NCBI GenBank assembly: GCA_959347315.1
Contig: OY365817.1
Span: 808,501 to 872,500, forward strand
DNA from: Bimastos eiseni
Taxonomy: Eukaryota > Annelida > Clitellata > Crassiclitellata > Lumbricidae
DNA length: 64,000 bases
Direction of reading: 5' to 3'
The notes beneath the pieces were generated by a model. It saw nothing but the letters and a program-made list of their open reading frames with translations. It was not told the DNA's origin and ran no database searches. Position 1 is the first letter of the stretch. Each line of letters starts with the position of its first letter. Positions 42,784 to 53,894 of this stretch are shown here, piece after piece. The translations under genes were made by a program, and so were the position numbers.

Positions 42784-44151
42784 CACGGTGTCCAATAAGT
42801 TCGTGAACGATTTTGCTAGTTTGTTAAAAAAAATACACAACAAAGAGCAATAATTATTGTACCATTTAATAGGCAATAGTGTTGCCTTTGCTGGATATAA
42901 CAGCTTTCATTCGTCTGGGCAAAGATTCGATGAGGTTGTGCAAAGTTTCAACCGATATCGAATTCCATGCTTTTCGCAAACGACGTTTTAGCTGAGCAGA
43001 AGTCTTTGGTTCAGGATCTTTGTAGACACTGATTGAGAGTATACTCCAGAGATTTTCAATCGGTGAGAGATCAGGAAAGTTGGGAGGCCAGTTTTCAATG
43101 TAGTTAGGAATATTTTCGTTCAGCCATGCTCGCGAAACAGCAGATGTATGTGCTCGCGCACCATCCTGCTGGAAAACGCTAACGGCGTTGTCAGTGAAGA
43201 GACGACGTTTCCAGATCGTTCCAGAAGTGTCCAGTCTCGCGTAAACTGGTTTTAATTCCTTCTTAAAAATGTTATTGATATAATACTCCGAGTTAATTGA
43301 TGTATGCTGAGGTACAACATGTAGTCGCGTTAATCCTGAGGCTGTGATACCTCCCCACACAAGAACAGTCGGACTAAACTTGACCTGCGAGGCGACAGGA
43401 ACATTTTCTTCTTGCGAACCCCAAACGGTGTCATCGCGTGAGTTTGGAGCATGAATCGCCGTGATTCGTCACTAAAATAGAACATTAGACCAGTCTTCGA
43501 ATTTCCAATGTCTATGTTGCCGCGCGAATAACAACCGTTTTTTCCTCTGAGCGTCTGTTAGCAATGGCGCCTTTCTGCGTTTCCAACATCTCCAATTCAA
43601 CTGCACTTTCATGTAATTTCTGATTGTTTCTTTGTTGCCCTTCAGTCCACCTGCCTTGAGAGATTTTCTATCTGTCTCAATCCAAATCCTCGTCTGTATT
43701 TCGTCTTTTGATTATTTTAATAGCAGCCTGTGTCAAAATCTTTGGTCGACCGCATCGTGCATGATCGCCTAACTCGCCTTGCTTGCTTCTTTCAACCCAC
43801 TTTGCTACCCAACCTTTCGATCGTACTAATTTATCGCCTATAGCGGAATATGAATATCCTTCTTCAGCAAGAATATCAGGTTTCGAGCGTAACTGAACGT
43901 CTGCTATTTTCGACATTTCTGAGTTTGTTTACGAAAAACGATCGCGAACTGCATAAAATTCGCTAAAAAATAGCCTTTTTCAGCATATATTGATGACGTC
44001 ATTTCCTCGTTGCAAAAAAACTAGCACTTTTTACACTTTTTGGTTTCGGGACATAAAGCTCGTGCAAATGATATAAAAATTATTAATGTTTGTTGCAACA
44101 ATGTTCTGCTTTCTGCAAGCAAAATCGTTCACGAACTTCTTGGACGCCCTA
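42784..44151 (-). mobile_element. Tc1/mariner element, 1368 bp
   Basis: Terminal inverted repeats of about 30 bp: GTCCAATAAGTTCGTGAACG ATTTTGCT on the left and, reversed, GTCCAAGAAGTTCGTGAACG ATTTTGCT on the right. TA dinucleotides flank both ends (42782-42783, 44152-44153), as expected for this superfamily. It is full length, with a decayed transposase on the minus strand. Confidence 0.9.
42866..43916 (-). pseudogene. Tc1-like transposase, frameshifted
   Basis: Starts at 43916 with an N-terminal helix-turn-helix region (YSYSAIGDKLVRSKGWVAKW, then HARCGRPKILT). After at least one frameshift comes a basic middle part, then FSDES with the first catalytic Asp (about 43470-43490). After a second frameshift come MWGGITASG, QQDGARAHTS with the second Asp, and SPIENLW with the catalytic Glu. 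I count 35 residues between the second Asp and the Glu, against 34 in classic Tc1; DD35E groups are known. The frame breaks mean it cannot make an intact enzyme. Confidence 0.88.
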
Positions 44152-44380
44152 TAATTTCAATACGTTTAATGAAAACCGTCAATATATGGCGCCACCCAGT
44201 CAATCGAAATAAACTAATTTTTCTCCTTTCTTTTCTTCCATATGCCCTCATTCTCCCTTTCCTCCATTTTGCCCTCATTCTCCCTTTTCTCCATATGCTC
44301 TCCTCCTGCCTCTCCTCCAATTGCCCTCACCCTCTCTGTCGAAACAAATTGCGATATAAGTCTATAACTCCGTCAATGCT

Positions 44381-44476
44381 CATACTCTGGCGGTGTCAGT
44401 CCAAGACCTGGATGAAAGAGGAGGGCGACGCTGATGAAGCTTTGTTATCACACAGAGTCGTTAAACAGCAGCAAAC
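44381..44476 (+). repeat. Dispersed repeat, 'CAGTCCCAAGCC' family, copy 3
   Basis: CTCTGGCGGTGTCAGTCCAA, GGAGGGCGACGCTGATGA, TATCACACAGAGTCGTTAAA then a CAGCAGCAAAC tail. Confidence 0.75.
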
Positions 44477-45121
44477 ATTGTCCGCACCCTAGCGAACTGG
44501 AGAAAGAGGGAGGTTGACGGCAAATGGAGGAAAGAGAACTAATTATATCGTATTAAATAATCGCCGTATAAATTGCGCCAGCTAGCGAATGGACGTGAAC
44601 TACTTATATCGTTTTAAATACACACCATGTACATTGCGCCACCTAGCGAATGGTCGTAAACTAATTATATCGTGTAAATATACACCGCATACATTTCACC
44701 ACCTAGCGAATGGACGTGAACTAATTATATCGTGTTACATAGACATCGTATATTAGGGTATATATGGCGCCACCCAGAGATTCTAAAATAACTAAAATAA
44801 AGAAATGGGAGGTTGGGGCAACACCTCGTCCTTTCTAAACTCCTCCATTGACTCTCTTCCTCCCTTTCCTCCATGTTGCCCTCACCCTACTTTCCTCCAT
44901 GTGCTCTCTTCCTACATTTTGCCCTCACCCTCCCTTCCTTCGCTCATTTTGCCCTCAAATTCACCCTTCCACCAATCGCTCCGTTTTGGTGGTGGTTACC
45001 TAGTTGTGATTTCTCGGGTAAAAAGTCTGCTTCCTAACAATTTTTAGAAGTTATTTCTAGTTTGCGAAGGGGTCTATAAGAACCATAGATCTACTCAGAT
45101 ATATTCATTCGGTGAAAGAAT

Positions 45122-45800
45122 AACACCCACCGATCAATCCACCAATCGATCAATATACCTACCGATCAACCCGCCCGGCGATCAACCTATCCACTGATCA
45201 ACCCAACCTACGATCAACTAACACACCAGTCAACACACCCACTAATCAAAACCAATAAACGCTCCCTCCGATCAATCCACCAACCGATCAACCCACCCTC
45301 TGATCAACCCGTCCTCCGATCAACCCGCCCTCCAATTAACCCACCCACCGATTAACCCACCCACCAATCAACCCACCCAAAGATTCACCCATCGATCAAC
45401 CCACCCACCGATCCACCCACCCATCGATCAACCCACCCACCAATCAATCGACCCTCCGATCAACCCGCCCTCCGATCAACCCACCCACCGATCAACCCAC
45501 CCTCCGATCAACCCACCCTCCGATTAACTCACCCACAGATCAACCCATCCACAGATACACCCACCGAACAATACACCCACCGATCAACCCACCCACCCAC
45601 CGATCAACCCAGCCACCAATTAACCCAGCCACCGATCAACCCACCAACCAATCAACCCACTAACCAACCCACCCGCGGATCGATCCACCCACCCACCGAT
45701 CAACCTACCGGCGGATCAATCCACCCTCCGATCCATCAACTGATCAACACACTAATCTATGCATTCATTCACGGATCCACCCACTCGCCGATCCACCGAT
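45122..45800 (+). repeat. ~16-bp minisatellite ACCCACCCACCGATCA
   Basis: About 40 degenerate units of CGATCAACCCACCCAC over 680 bp, set between two partial copies of the palindromic unit. Confidence 0.92.
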
Positions 45801-46289
45801 ATATCAACCTAACAGATAATGGTTTGCTTGAAAATCAAGAAATTTTAAGGTGCCTGAGAATCGATTTCAGTTTATTATGGTGAAGAGGAGCTGTATGTGC
45901 CCGATTTAGGACAAATATCATCATATTTTATTCGAATTACCGCAAATCCCAAAAATTTTACTTTATTTTTGAAACCTTTAATCACCATGGATAAAAGTTT
46001 CTATGTCTATATTATTTTTCATCGTATAAAAATATCTGTGCAGAATTGTGATTCTCTAATGCCCATACAGAATATACTTACTTAGGCTACTTACTTACTT
46101 ACTTACTCACATGAGCCTCGGAAGAATTGGAGATCAACTGAGTCGAATAGTCGATAGCTAGCATAAAAAATAGCAAGAATAATAATACACTGTGCTTAAA
46201 GGAAGCAACACGAAACCGAATAATGCGAAAAAGGCGAATTAGACGACATATTATTTGAATTACAGCGGATTCCAATCAATAAAATTTTA

Positions 46290-46860
46290 TTTTTGAAACC
46301 CCGAATGCCAAATGTTGAATATAAAACAATTCGCATAGTTCTCTATAATTCTTTCAGTTGACATAGCGCCGATGAATAAGCTGGTCTTCGTGGTGTGGCT
46401 TTTGTGTGCGCTGAGTAATTCACGATTATTTACATAAACACTGAATTTAATCGAATGAAGATATCTATGCAGTGAAATATCAGATCTATGCAGACACGTG
46501 ATACTCACAATTCCCGGATGGTGGTGGCCGAGAATCACGCGGGAAGTTTCTCTCAGTCTCTCACGTGTAGAGCAGATCAAATTCTCGCAATCCGTTCACG
46601 TTATCCATGGATTCCATCTGTAATCTTTAATGCCTTTTTAAAATCAGCTGAAATTATCAAACACTATCTGGGCTAGAGTTTGCAGAGGCAGTGACGTACC
46701 GTAACTCAGAGCTTCGAGACTCCACAGGCTGTTTGAACGGCCTATCTACTACGAAGGGCCCATCTTGCTTGGAATCATTGACGCGTGTCCATCCTGCATG
46801 AGCTTGTTTATTGGGAAATTGCGCGAGAAATTCGAGGCGACTCGGATTGTCTCGCATGTA
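46290..46860 (+). repeat. Direct duplicate, copy 2 (partner 40130-40740)
   Basis: Contains ACTCACAATTCCCGGATGGT, CTTGCTTGGAATCATTGACG CGTGTCCATCC and CTCGGATTGTCTCGCATGTA in the same order as copy 1. The two copies bracket about 5.5 kb of foldback DNA. Confidence 0.72.
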
Positions 46861-46929
46861 TATATATATATATATGTATATATATAAATTATACTCACGC
46901 AAGTGTGCTCGTATGTGTGCATATGTTTG

Positions 46930-47097
46930 GATGTTAGTACACATGCAAGTCTTCATGCATGTACCTGTGTGTGTATGTATGTATGTATGTGTGTGTATAA
47001 GGGCTTGTAGGTGTCTTTATGCATGTACCAGTGTGTGTATGTATGTATGTATGTGTGTGCATAAGGGTTTGTAGGTGTCTTTATGCATATACCCGTG
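46930..47097. repeat. GTAT/GT-rich microsatellite, left flank of a LINE
   Basis: Two ~85-bp units of TGTGTGTATGTATGTATG and GGTGTCTTTATGCAT. A matching GTAT array resumes at 48725 on the far side of the LINE. Confidence 0.88.
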
Positions 47098-48724
47098 TGT
47101 ACCTTGACCATGCACGATAAAATAACTGAAGCCATGGATAAAAACGAATATTCTATAGGCATCTTCCTGGACCTTGCTAAGGCATTTGATACTCTTAATC
47201 ATGACATTTTATTAAGGAAACTAATAAACTATGGCATCCGCGGATCCCAACCAAACTGGTTTAAGAGCTTATCTGGAAAATAGACACCAGCTTGTTTACT
47301 GCAACTATACTTACTCCCCAATGAATCCTATTTGTTCTGGTGTTCAGCAAGGATCAGTTTTAGGTCCTCTACTATTCATCTTATATATTAATGACTTACC
47401 TAGCGTCTCGTCTAATCTCCTTTTTATTCTTTTTGCTGACGATACGAATTTATTCGCTTCCCACTCCTCTTTAGAAATTCTCATAAATACCATAAATGTT
47501 GAATTAACCAATATTTCTAATTGGTTCAGCGCTAATAAATTGACACTTGATCTAGATAAGGCAAACTTTGTGCTATTTAGAGCTTACAGAAAATTACCAC
47601 CAGCCCACGTGCCTGAAATTAAAATATTGGATACTCCTATAACTCAAGTGTCATCTTCTAAATTCCTAAGGGTTATTTTAGACCAGCATCTCTCTTGGAA
47701 AGAACATATTGATGCTATTTCGGTTAAAATTTCAAAAAATCTAGGTATCATATCTAGGCTATCTAAGGTACTGCCCTCCAAAGCTCGCTCCACTCTCTAT
47801 TTTTCGCTAATATACCCGTACCTAACATACTGTGCAATAATATGGGCCTCTACCTACAAATCCACCCTAAATAAGATAGGCGTTATTCAAAAAAGAGCAA
47901 TAAGATTTGTGGCTGGTATTCACTATAATGCTCATACTAGTGAAGTATTCGTAGCTAGAGGGATGCTCAAAATTGAACAGATAAATAAGCTCCAAATAAG
48001 CCTCTTTATGCATCGGTACTTTCACAACTCCCTACCAAGTGTCTTCCATGATTATTTTACTCCTAATGCAGGATTATTGTATCACCTTAGTAGAGATCCT
48101 AACACCTTGTACATTCCTTATGCCAGAACAAACACTAGGCTAATGGCCATCAAGTGCAAAGGTCCTAGAATCTGAAATTATATCTCTGCCAATTGCGTCT
48201 CATTCCCAATTTCCATTCATTCAAAAACAATATTAAATCTGCTATTATATCTGGTGAATTGTAACCACTACTGCGATCAATCTCACTTATGACAATCGTT
48301 GGCATACGTGTACTTCATCATTGAGAAATCTGATTACAGTAGTTCCAGTAATACTTCTGATAAGATAAATTGTGATTTACTTTGTCATTAGCTACTTCAA
48401 TTACCGGTTGCGGTCAGCTACTTTGATTAGGCAATCCCTATTATCTTACAATGTGCCTTTACTCGCTTAATGTTGCATATTCGTTAGTTAAGATTAGTTA
48501 AGCTTTGCTCCTCCATGTTAATTTCAAACACTCTACTCACCTATTGGCCTCTATACTCAACTACTTTGCACCTAATTCATTGGTGGCCCTAACCTGCAGG
48601 ACCCTCCGTCCTTAATTGGGTCTCCTGTGTAATCATAAAGTTTGTTTGTTATGCCGATCTCATGTAATTTGTTACTTTGGTTTGCCAAATAAACTTGAAT
48701 TGATTGATTGAATTGATTGATTGA
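47098..48724 (+). mobile_element. CR1-like LINE, 3' half with RT and tail
   Basis: 5' truncated inside ORF2 just before the reverse-transcriptase palm, followed by about 550 bp of 3' UTR and a TTGATTGATTGAATTGATTG tail. It lies within a GTAT microsatellite that continues on both sides. Confidence 0.85.
47101..48175 (+). pseudogene. LINE reverse transcriptase, frameshifted
   Basis: The first frame (to 47283) has the palm motif YSIGIFLDLAKAFDTLNHDI and YGIRGSQPNWFKS. A one-base shift near 47265 moves the reading to the next frame with AYLENRHQLVYCNY, GVQQGSVLGPLLFILYINDL and the catalytic LFADDTNLF. The thumb and C-terminal region continue (KIGVIQKRAIRFVAGIHYNA) to CKGPRI, where another shift near 48173 cuts the usual W-N-x-x-P end. 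The motif order and the FADD box are those of a CR1/Jockey-group LINE. The two shifts make this copy inactive. Confidence 0.85.
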
Positions 48725-48850
48725 TGTATGTATATAAGTATGAATGTATGCATATATGTATGTATGTATGTATGCATGTATTTATTTATGTATGTATGCA
48801 TGCATGTACGTATGTATGTATGTATGTAACTTTGTGTATGTATGCGTGTA
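48725..48850. repeat. GTAT microsatellite, right flank of the LINE
   Basis: GTATGTATGCATGTATTTAT type array directly after the LINE tail. Confidence 0.9.
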
Positions 48851-49264
48851 CGTAAGAAAACGTCTTTCTATGAGAAATTTAAAAGTCCTATTAATTATTT
48901 TCTCAGTGATCCGTCGCTCCTTAGAAACTCCTCAGCATCGCCCTATCAACTGTATAGCTTAGGATTCGACACTTTTCATTGAGGATTTTCGATATGTTAT
49001 TGCAGGCAAAGGAACATTGTTATGAGTAAACTGTGACGGGAAATGGCACAGAAACATGAAAGCAATAGGCAATCAAAACACAAAAGAATTTCCAAACCTA
49101 AAAGGCTTTGAAGCTCCAGATAAACCGTGAGACTATCTGCTTCGTGTTGCATATCCATCGTATGTAATCGTCTGTCTCTCTGTCTTAACGGACTTGTGAT
49201 CGATTGAAATTTAGAGCGTCATCAGTCGATGCTTTATGTATTACCCATGGACGCTATAGAAGAT

Positions 49265-49690
49265 TCCAATTAACAATATTTAATGGTAGTAGCAATAAGG
49301 CTGTATGGTGAAAAGCGAGAACACAACCAATCAATCAAAGAAACTTTTTGGCTGTGGCAGAGCGCATGCGGGGAACCACCAGAAGTCCGCGGGCAGAGGA
49401 ACGAAGGGAAACCCGGTGCGGAATAGAGGAGACCCTAGTGCAGAGGACCAGAAGGTAGGCGGGGCAGAGCCAATGAGACAGCTACGCATCAGCGCGACGG
49501 TCTTGAAACGAATTCGTTGAGGTGCTGGAAGCCAGTGGAGGGATTCGCGAATGACGGAAGAGATGTGACCAAATGTTGGAATTCCACCGATTAGTCGGGC
49601 AGCAGCATTGAGGATGGGCTGGAGCTTAGAGATATTGTGAGAGGAGAGATACCACCTATTAGTCGTGCAGCCGAACGAAGGACTCGCTCC
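49265..49690 (-). mobile_element. CR1/L2-like LINE 3' fragment
   Basis: The reverse strand reads LSKLQPILNAAARLIGGIPT then ISSVIRESLHWLPAPQRIRF KTVAL, the N-A-A-A-R-L ... L-H-W-L-P ... R-I-x-F-K signature of the RT C-terminal region. It continues to a tail with TTTGATTGATTGGTTGTG. It is 5' truncated with breaks. Confidence 0.75.
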
Positions 49691-49699
49691 AGAGAAAGA

Positions 49700-51445
49700 C
49701 GTATTAAGACAGGGAATTAAAGAAGGAGAGTTGATAATAAGAAACAGTGAAAGAAGAAAAGATCAAAGGCAAGAGAGCTATAGGTCAATAAGAAAAAGAA
49801 TAGAGTACAGAGGATGGAAGTATAATATGAAAAAAGATACCAAAGAAACAAAGAAACAATAGGCAGTGAAAAAGATCTAAATTGTACCATTAAGACAACA
49901 AAAGAAGGAAGCAGGCAACGGAAACAGGTAGAAGACAATAGAAACAGGACAGCACAAATATAACAATAGAAGGAATAGCGAAAAGAAAAAGACTATTATC
50001 TCCATGGTGTGTTAAATGTGTGTTTCCACTTTCCATGCTGGACTCTCACAGAACCTATAAAACTCTCTTGTCTGCTGTGGCCAGATTCTTTGCCAGCCGA
50101 GATATTTAAGGTATCCGGCTAAAACGCATCAATCTCTGGCTGGCGTTGGAATGCAAGCACCTCCTCATTCCTCGATTGCAATGGCTTCGCATAAAATACA
50201 GAATGAGAGACAACTAGTCCGTCTGAGCTGAATACATTTAGAAGAAATCCTGTATGTAACAATGAATACATCCTGTATCGTTATTGCATTCCTGAGTACC
50301 ACCCTTATTGTCTGTAATGTTCTTCACCAAGTCCTACCTCGACTATCCCCAGATCATTATAAGACTATCCCCAGATCATTATAAGAACATTTACTAGTTT
50401 GCTATTCAATTCCAGGCAATTTTATTGTCCTCTCTTTCTCGTGTTAGCATTTCTGCCATTTTGTCAGATTTTTTTAATCTAAATAAACGAATTGCTCATC
50501 GTCATCGCTCAGAGACATGAAGGTCTTTTTGTGAAGCCACGGTGAAGAAAAGTCATGCATGGGTTCTTGTGCATTTCGTCTTGCTTTCATCCAGAAATGG
50601 CAATTCCCCAATGCTCGAACTCATTTCTTTGGCTTAAGAAACACCTCACAGCTATTCCTCTGCAGTGACTTTAAAACCGCTGGATATCTAATTGCATGCT
50701 CTCTGCCTGTCTTATTATGTCTCAGATGAACCCAAATTATATCAGATATATTATTATTATTATTACCTCGAATAACCTGGCCTGATTGACTTAGTCTTAA
50801 GTGCAATTCTCAGTGTAATAAAAACAATTAACAGTATTACAACCTCAGATTGTAGAGCAATGTTACTGATTTTCCGATGAGATTTCAACGGTTGCTTTCG
50901 ATGCGACCAGTGTACACACTACGCACTGCACATTCGATCGTCTCGAGTTCCAGTTATCGAATAGTTTGCTTCTAGGCACTAGGTGTTTACATACCGCGGC
51001 TCGTGTGAATGATATTAAGCGAACTTACCTGTTTGCCCAAAGCAAATCTGACAAATATAATTCTTTACATCGAAATAGGAGACATTCTTCTTGCCAGAAA
51101 TCTTTTGTCAAAGCTGGGTATTAGGCCGAAACTGTGTTGCCGTAGCTACGAAATATAATAGAATTTTTTGAACTGTTATGAAATCATAAGTCTATGACGT
51201 CACGGTTGAGATTACGTCATTGCTAGTTGAAGATAGGGATTTTTACTGTATATCGTAAATTGGCAATGTTTATACTCGTCTGCAACAACGAAATTGCTGT
51301 CTCATTCAAACTTTTATAGAGCTACTATTTGTAACAATTATTATTGATGCTACTACTACTTCCACTACTTCCCATTCCACTTCCACTTTTTCCAATGCTA
51401 CTACTAATATTATTAGTGCAGTGATTACCATTATTTTTATCATCA
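49700..51445. other. Nothing assigned
   Basis: About 1.7 kb of mostly A-rich then mixed sequence without splice-supported coding, RNA genes or recognisable transposon ends. Confidence 0.4.
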
Positions 51446-51449
51446 ATAG

Positions 51450-51539
51450 TGTTATTAGTATTATTATTATTTAATATAGTATTATTATTAGTAATATTAT
51501 TATTATTGTTATTATTATTATTATTATTAGTAGTAGTAA

Positions 51540-51578
<39 letters not shown>

Positions 51579-51670
51579 GTGGACGGGAAGTAGGAGTAGT
51601 AACAGTAGTAGTAGTAATAATAGTAGCAGTAGTAGTAGTATTAATATTATTATTGTTATTTATTTTTTTT
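51450..51670. repeat. Trinucleotide tract (TAT)n/(AGT)n
   Basis: ATT-rich triplets pass into a run of AGT triplets (51533-51578) and back. Confidence 0.92.
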
Positions 51671-51939
51671 ATTTTGACGTTCTAAAGCTCCACTCGCAGC
51701 AAACTATTCAGTGGTGCTCTCAGCATGACATCATTGACATGTCCATGAAAAGGAATGACTTTGAGCAACCAAGTGATGCTAGTGAAATCTTCACAAGAAT
51801 CCTACTCCGGAGTCACAGGAAGAGGTCATTCTATAGCAAGGGACCGTTATAACACAAGCCCATTGCTGGAATTAAAAAAATCGCGACTCTCACAATGCCA
51901 GACAACAGTTAAGATCCTATAATTAATCCGCTGCTGGAC

Positions 51940-52335
51940 CGGAACAAGTGAAGTACATTCCGCATCTGCATAGAGACGTGGCCCCATCTAGGGAGACCAC
52001 CAATCATGCGAACAACCGCCCGCTTGCCCGTGCAATCGAACCTGTGGGAGTCCGCAGTAGAGAGGGGAAGCAGTAGTCTAATCGATAACGACAGAAGCAT
52101 CGACAGATGAGGAAAGAAAGCGGAAGGCAACCCGCAAGAGACAATAGCAGGAACGAGTCAATGTCGTAACGTACACTACAAAACAAAGTTCTTGTTCTAT
52201 TGGTGGATAAGACAAAGGTAAGGGAATTCAGATGAAAGGGACCCAAGGTCCAGCTTGTTCGTTGCTGGCGGATAGCAAGCCAAATATATTGAGATTTCTG
52301 TCGATTTGGCTGCAATCGATTTGATAACATTCAGA
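51940..52335 (-). mobile_element. Possible LINE remnant
   Basis: The reverse strand contains FDCTGKRAVVRMIGGLPRWG, recalling the 'Q-x-R-A-V-R-x-I' element of LINE RT C-terminal regions, with a basic stretch upstream. It is heavily degraded. Confidence 0.35.
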
Positions 52336-52339
52336 CATT

Positions 52340-53890
52340 AAGGTCGTATGCAAAGTGTGCACTAAACAAGTATTGTTAAGTAACCTATCATGCCCTTACA
52401 TTTCCTGCATTTACCTAGCATCTGCATGCTTCTATTGTTGTAATAGATACATGCTGTGTGTATCTGAATGAATGTCTATGGTTGGCATGTCCTCTTCCCA
52501 ATGAATTGGAGGAAGACAGTTTCCTCAGTGAAGATCTGACACACTTATTAGTAGTGTAAGGTACTTATTCGTATTCAACCTGTTGCTGACTAGATGATCG
52601 TGGGTATTTAATCGTTAAGGTTTATCATATAGTTTAAATTGCAATTAGCTCTCGTAGGTTCCTTTTCGTAAAGAGCAACCGAGTTGCTTCATTTGGTTAT
52701 TTAATCATTAGGGTTTATCATATTGTTTAAATTACAATTAGCTCTCTTGGGTTCCGTGTCGTAAACAACAACCGAGAGTTGCTTTGTCGCTTGTTTGTCT
52801 GCGTATCTATCGTTTGCTGTGTTGTGACTTTTAAGGTCTTCTGTTCTTTGACGTCTGATGTCAACTGATTCGCTGGATAAGGCTAGACTTACGTCGAGTG
52901 GAAGATTAAAATATCTTGCTTCAATGATTCAATGATGCCACTATTCGCACTCTGACAGTGCCAGTCCCAATCTTGAATGAAGGAGAATGGCGAGGAGGGA
53001 CTGACCTTTATTATCACAGGGTCGCTGAACTGAAGCTACTACAACCACGCTTCTTATTTCATTCGGTAGAGGCCGTGAATGTATGGGCTTCTTAGAGTGA
53101 GCATGTCTTAAATATCGATCTCCATTCCTTATTTCACTCCATAGATGGCATGAGTACTGAGTAGGGCCTATAACATCTGCAATCACCTAGTGACGTATGG
53201 TTGCTTCCTATTTCAATCACTAGATGACATGGGTGGCGTTGGCATCAGTGTTCGATATACATGTAGTATGATGATTCTGTGAATAATTATCGAAAACTTT
53301 CAGTTGAGCAGTTGAGGTGGTTGGACAAGGGACTGTGTGCAATATATCCTATTACTATAGCTCATTTCCCAGTTCAATTTTGAGCATTTCAGCAGAGCCA
53401 ATTTGTCATTCACTATTCCCGTTCTTGTTTTATGAGCATTCGTCCTCTCTTCTGAATCCGCCCGACTTTAAGACCTCATCTATTATCGTCTATTATTAGT
53501 CATTGTTTATACTAAATGTTATTTGTGCTACTAGGTCTTCGTGTTATCACTTCAGAGTTGCTTCACTTAGTGCGGAAAATACAGCTCTTGTCAGATTCAT
53601 TCCTCATTTGTTCCCTATCCCTCACTTCAATAACCGTTTCACCTCGAAAAACCATTCTGCTTAACAGGGATGTGGTCTCGAGAAACTGTCTGAAACATTG
53701 GGATCTTGATTTGGAGCCGGTTTTTACACTCTTGCGATCAATTTTTTTTACAAAGTGCCTGTGAATAAGCTGATTCTTGCGAATATGCTTTTAGAGGCGC
53801 TGTTGGAAACTTGTGAATACGATTAGGCCTGCGAGATATTGCACGAACGGAAAGACTATAAGATTCGGCTGATGGGCATCGTGTCAATTG
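52340..53890. other. Mostly unassigned; one dispersed repeat
   Basis: A ~60-bp direct repeat (TTTATCATATAGTTTAAATT / TTTATCATATTGTTTAAATT, about 52620 and 52710) and one CAGTCCCAAGCC-family copy (52944-53045). A LINE-tail-like TGTGAATAAGCTGATTCTTG ... AGGCGCTG lies at 53760-53805. Confidence 0.45.
52944..53045 (+). repeat. Dispersed repeat, 'CAGTCCCAAGCC' family, copy 4
   Basis: CACTCTGACAGTGCCAGTCC CAA, GGAGAATGGCGAGGAGGGAC and TATCACAGGGTCGCTGAACT. Confidence 0.7.
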
Positions 53891-53894
53891 ATCA

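Larger units (their letters stand above)
42660..44960 (-). repeat. Right arm of the composite foldback region, split by a transposon
   Basis: Units TTGCGCCACCTAGCGAATGG ACGTGAACTAATTATATCG are inverted copies of the left-arm unit; CTTTCCTCCATATGCTCTC tracts are inverted copies of its GA-rich part. The arm is interrupted by the Tc1/mariner element (42784-44151) and by one CAGTCCCAAGCC-family repeat (44381-44476). Confidence 0.8.

Noticed and set aside
46287..46580. 97-codon minus-strand frame
   Set aside because: Lies in the direct duplicate, antisense, and is not open in the partner copy.
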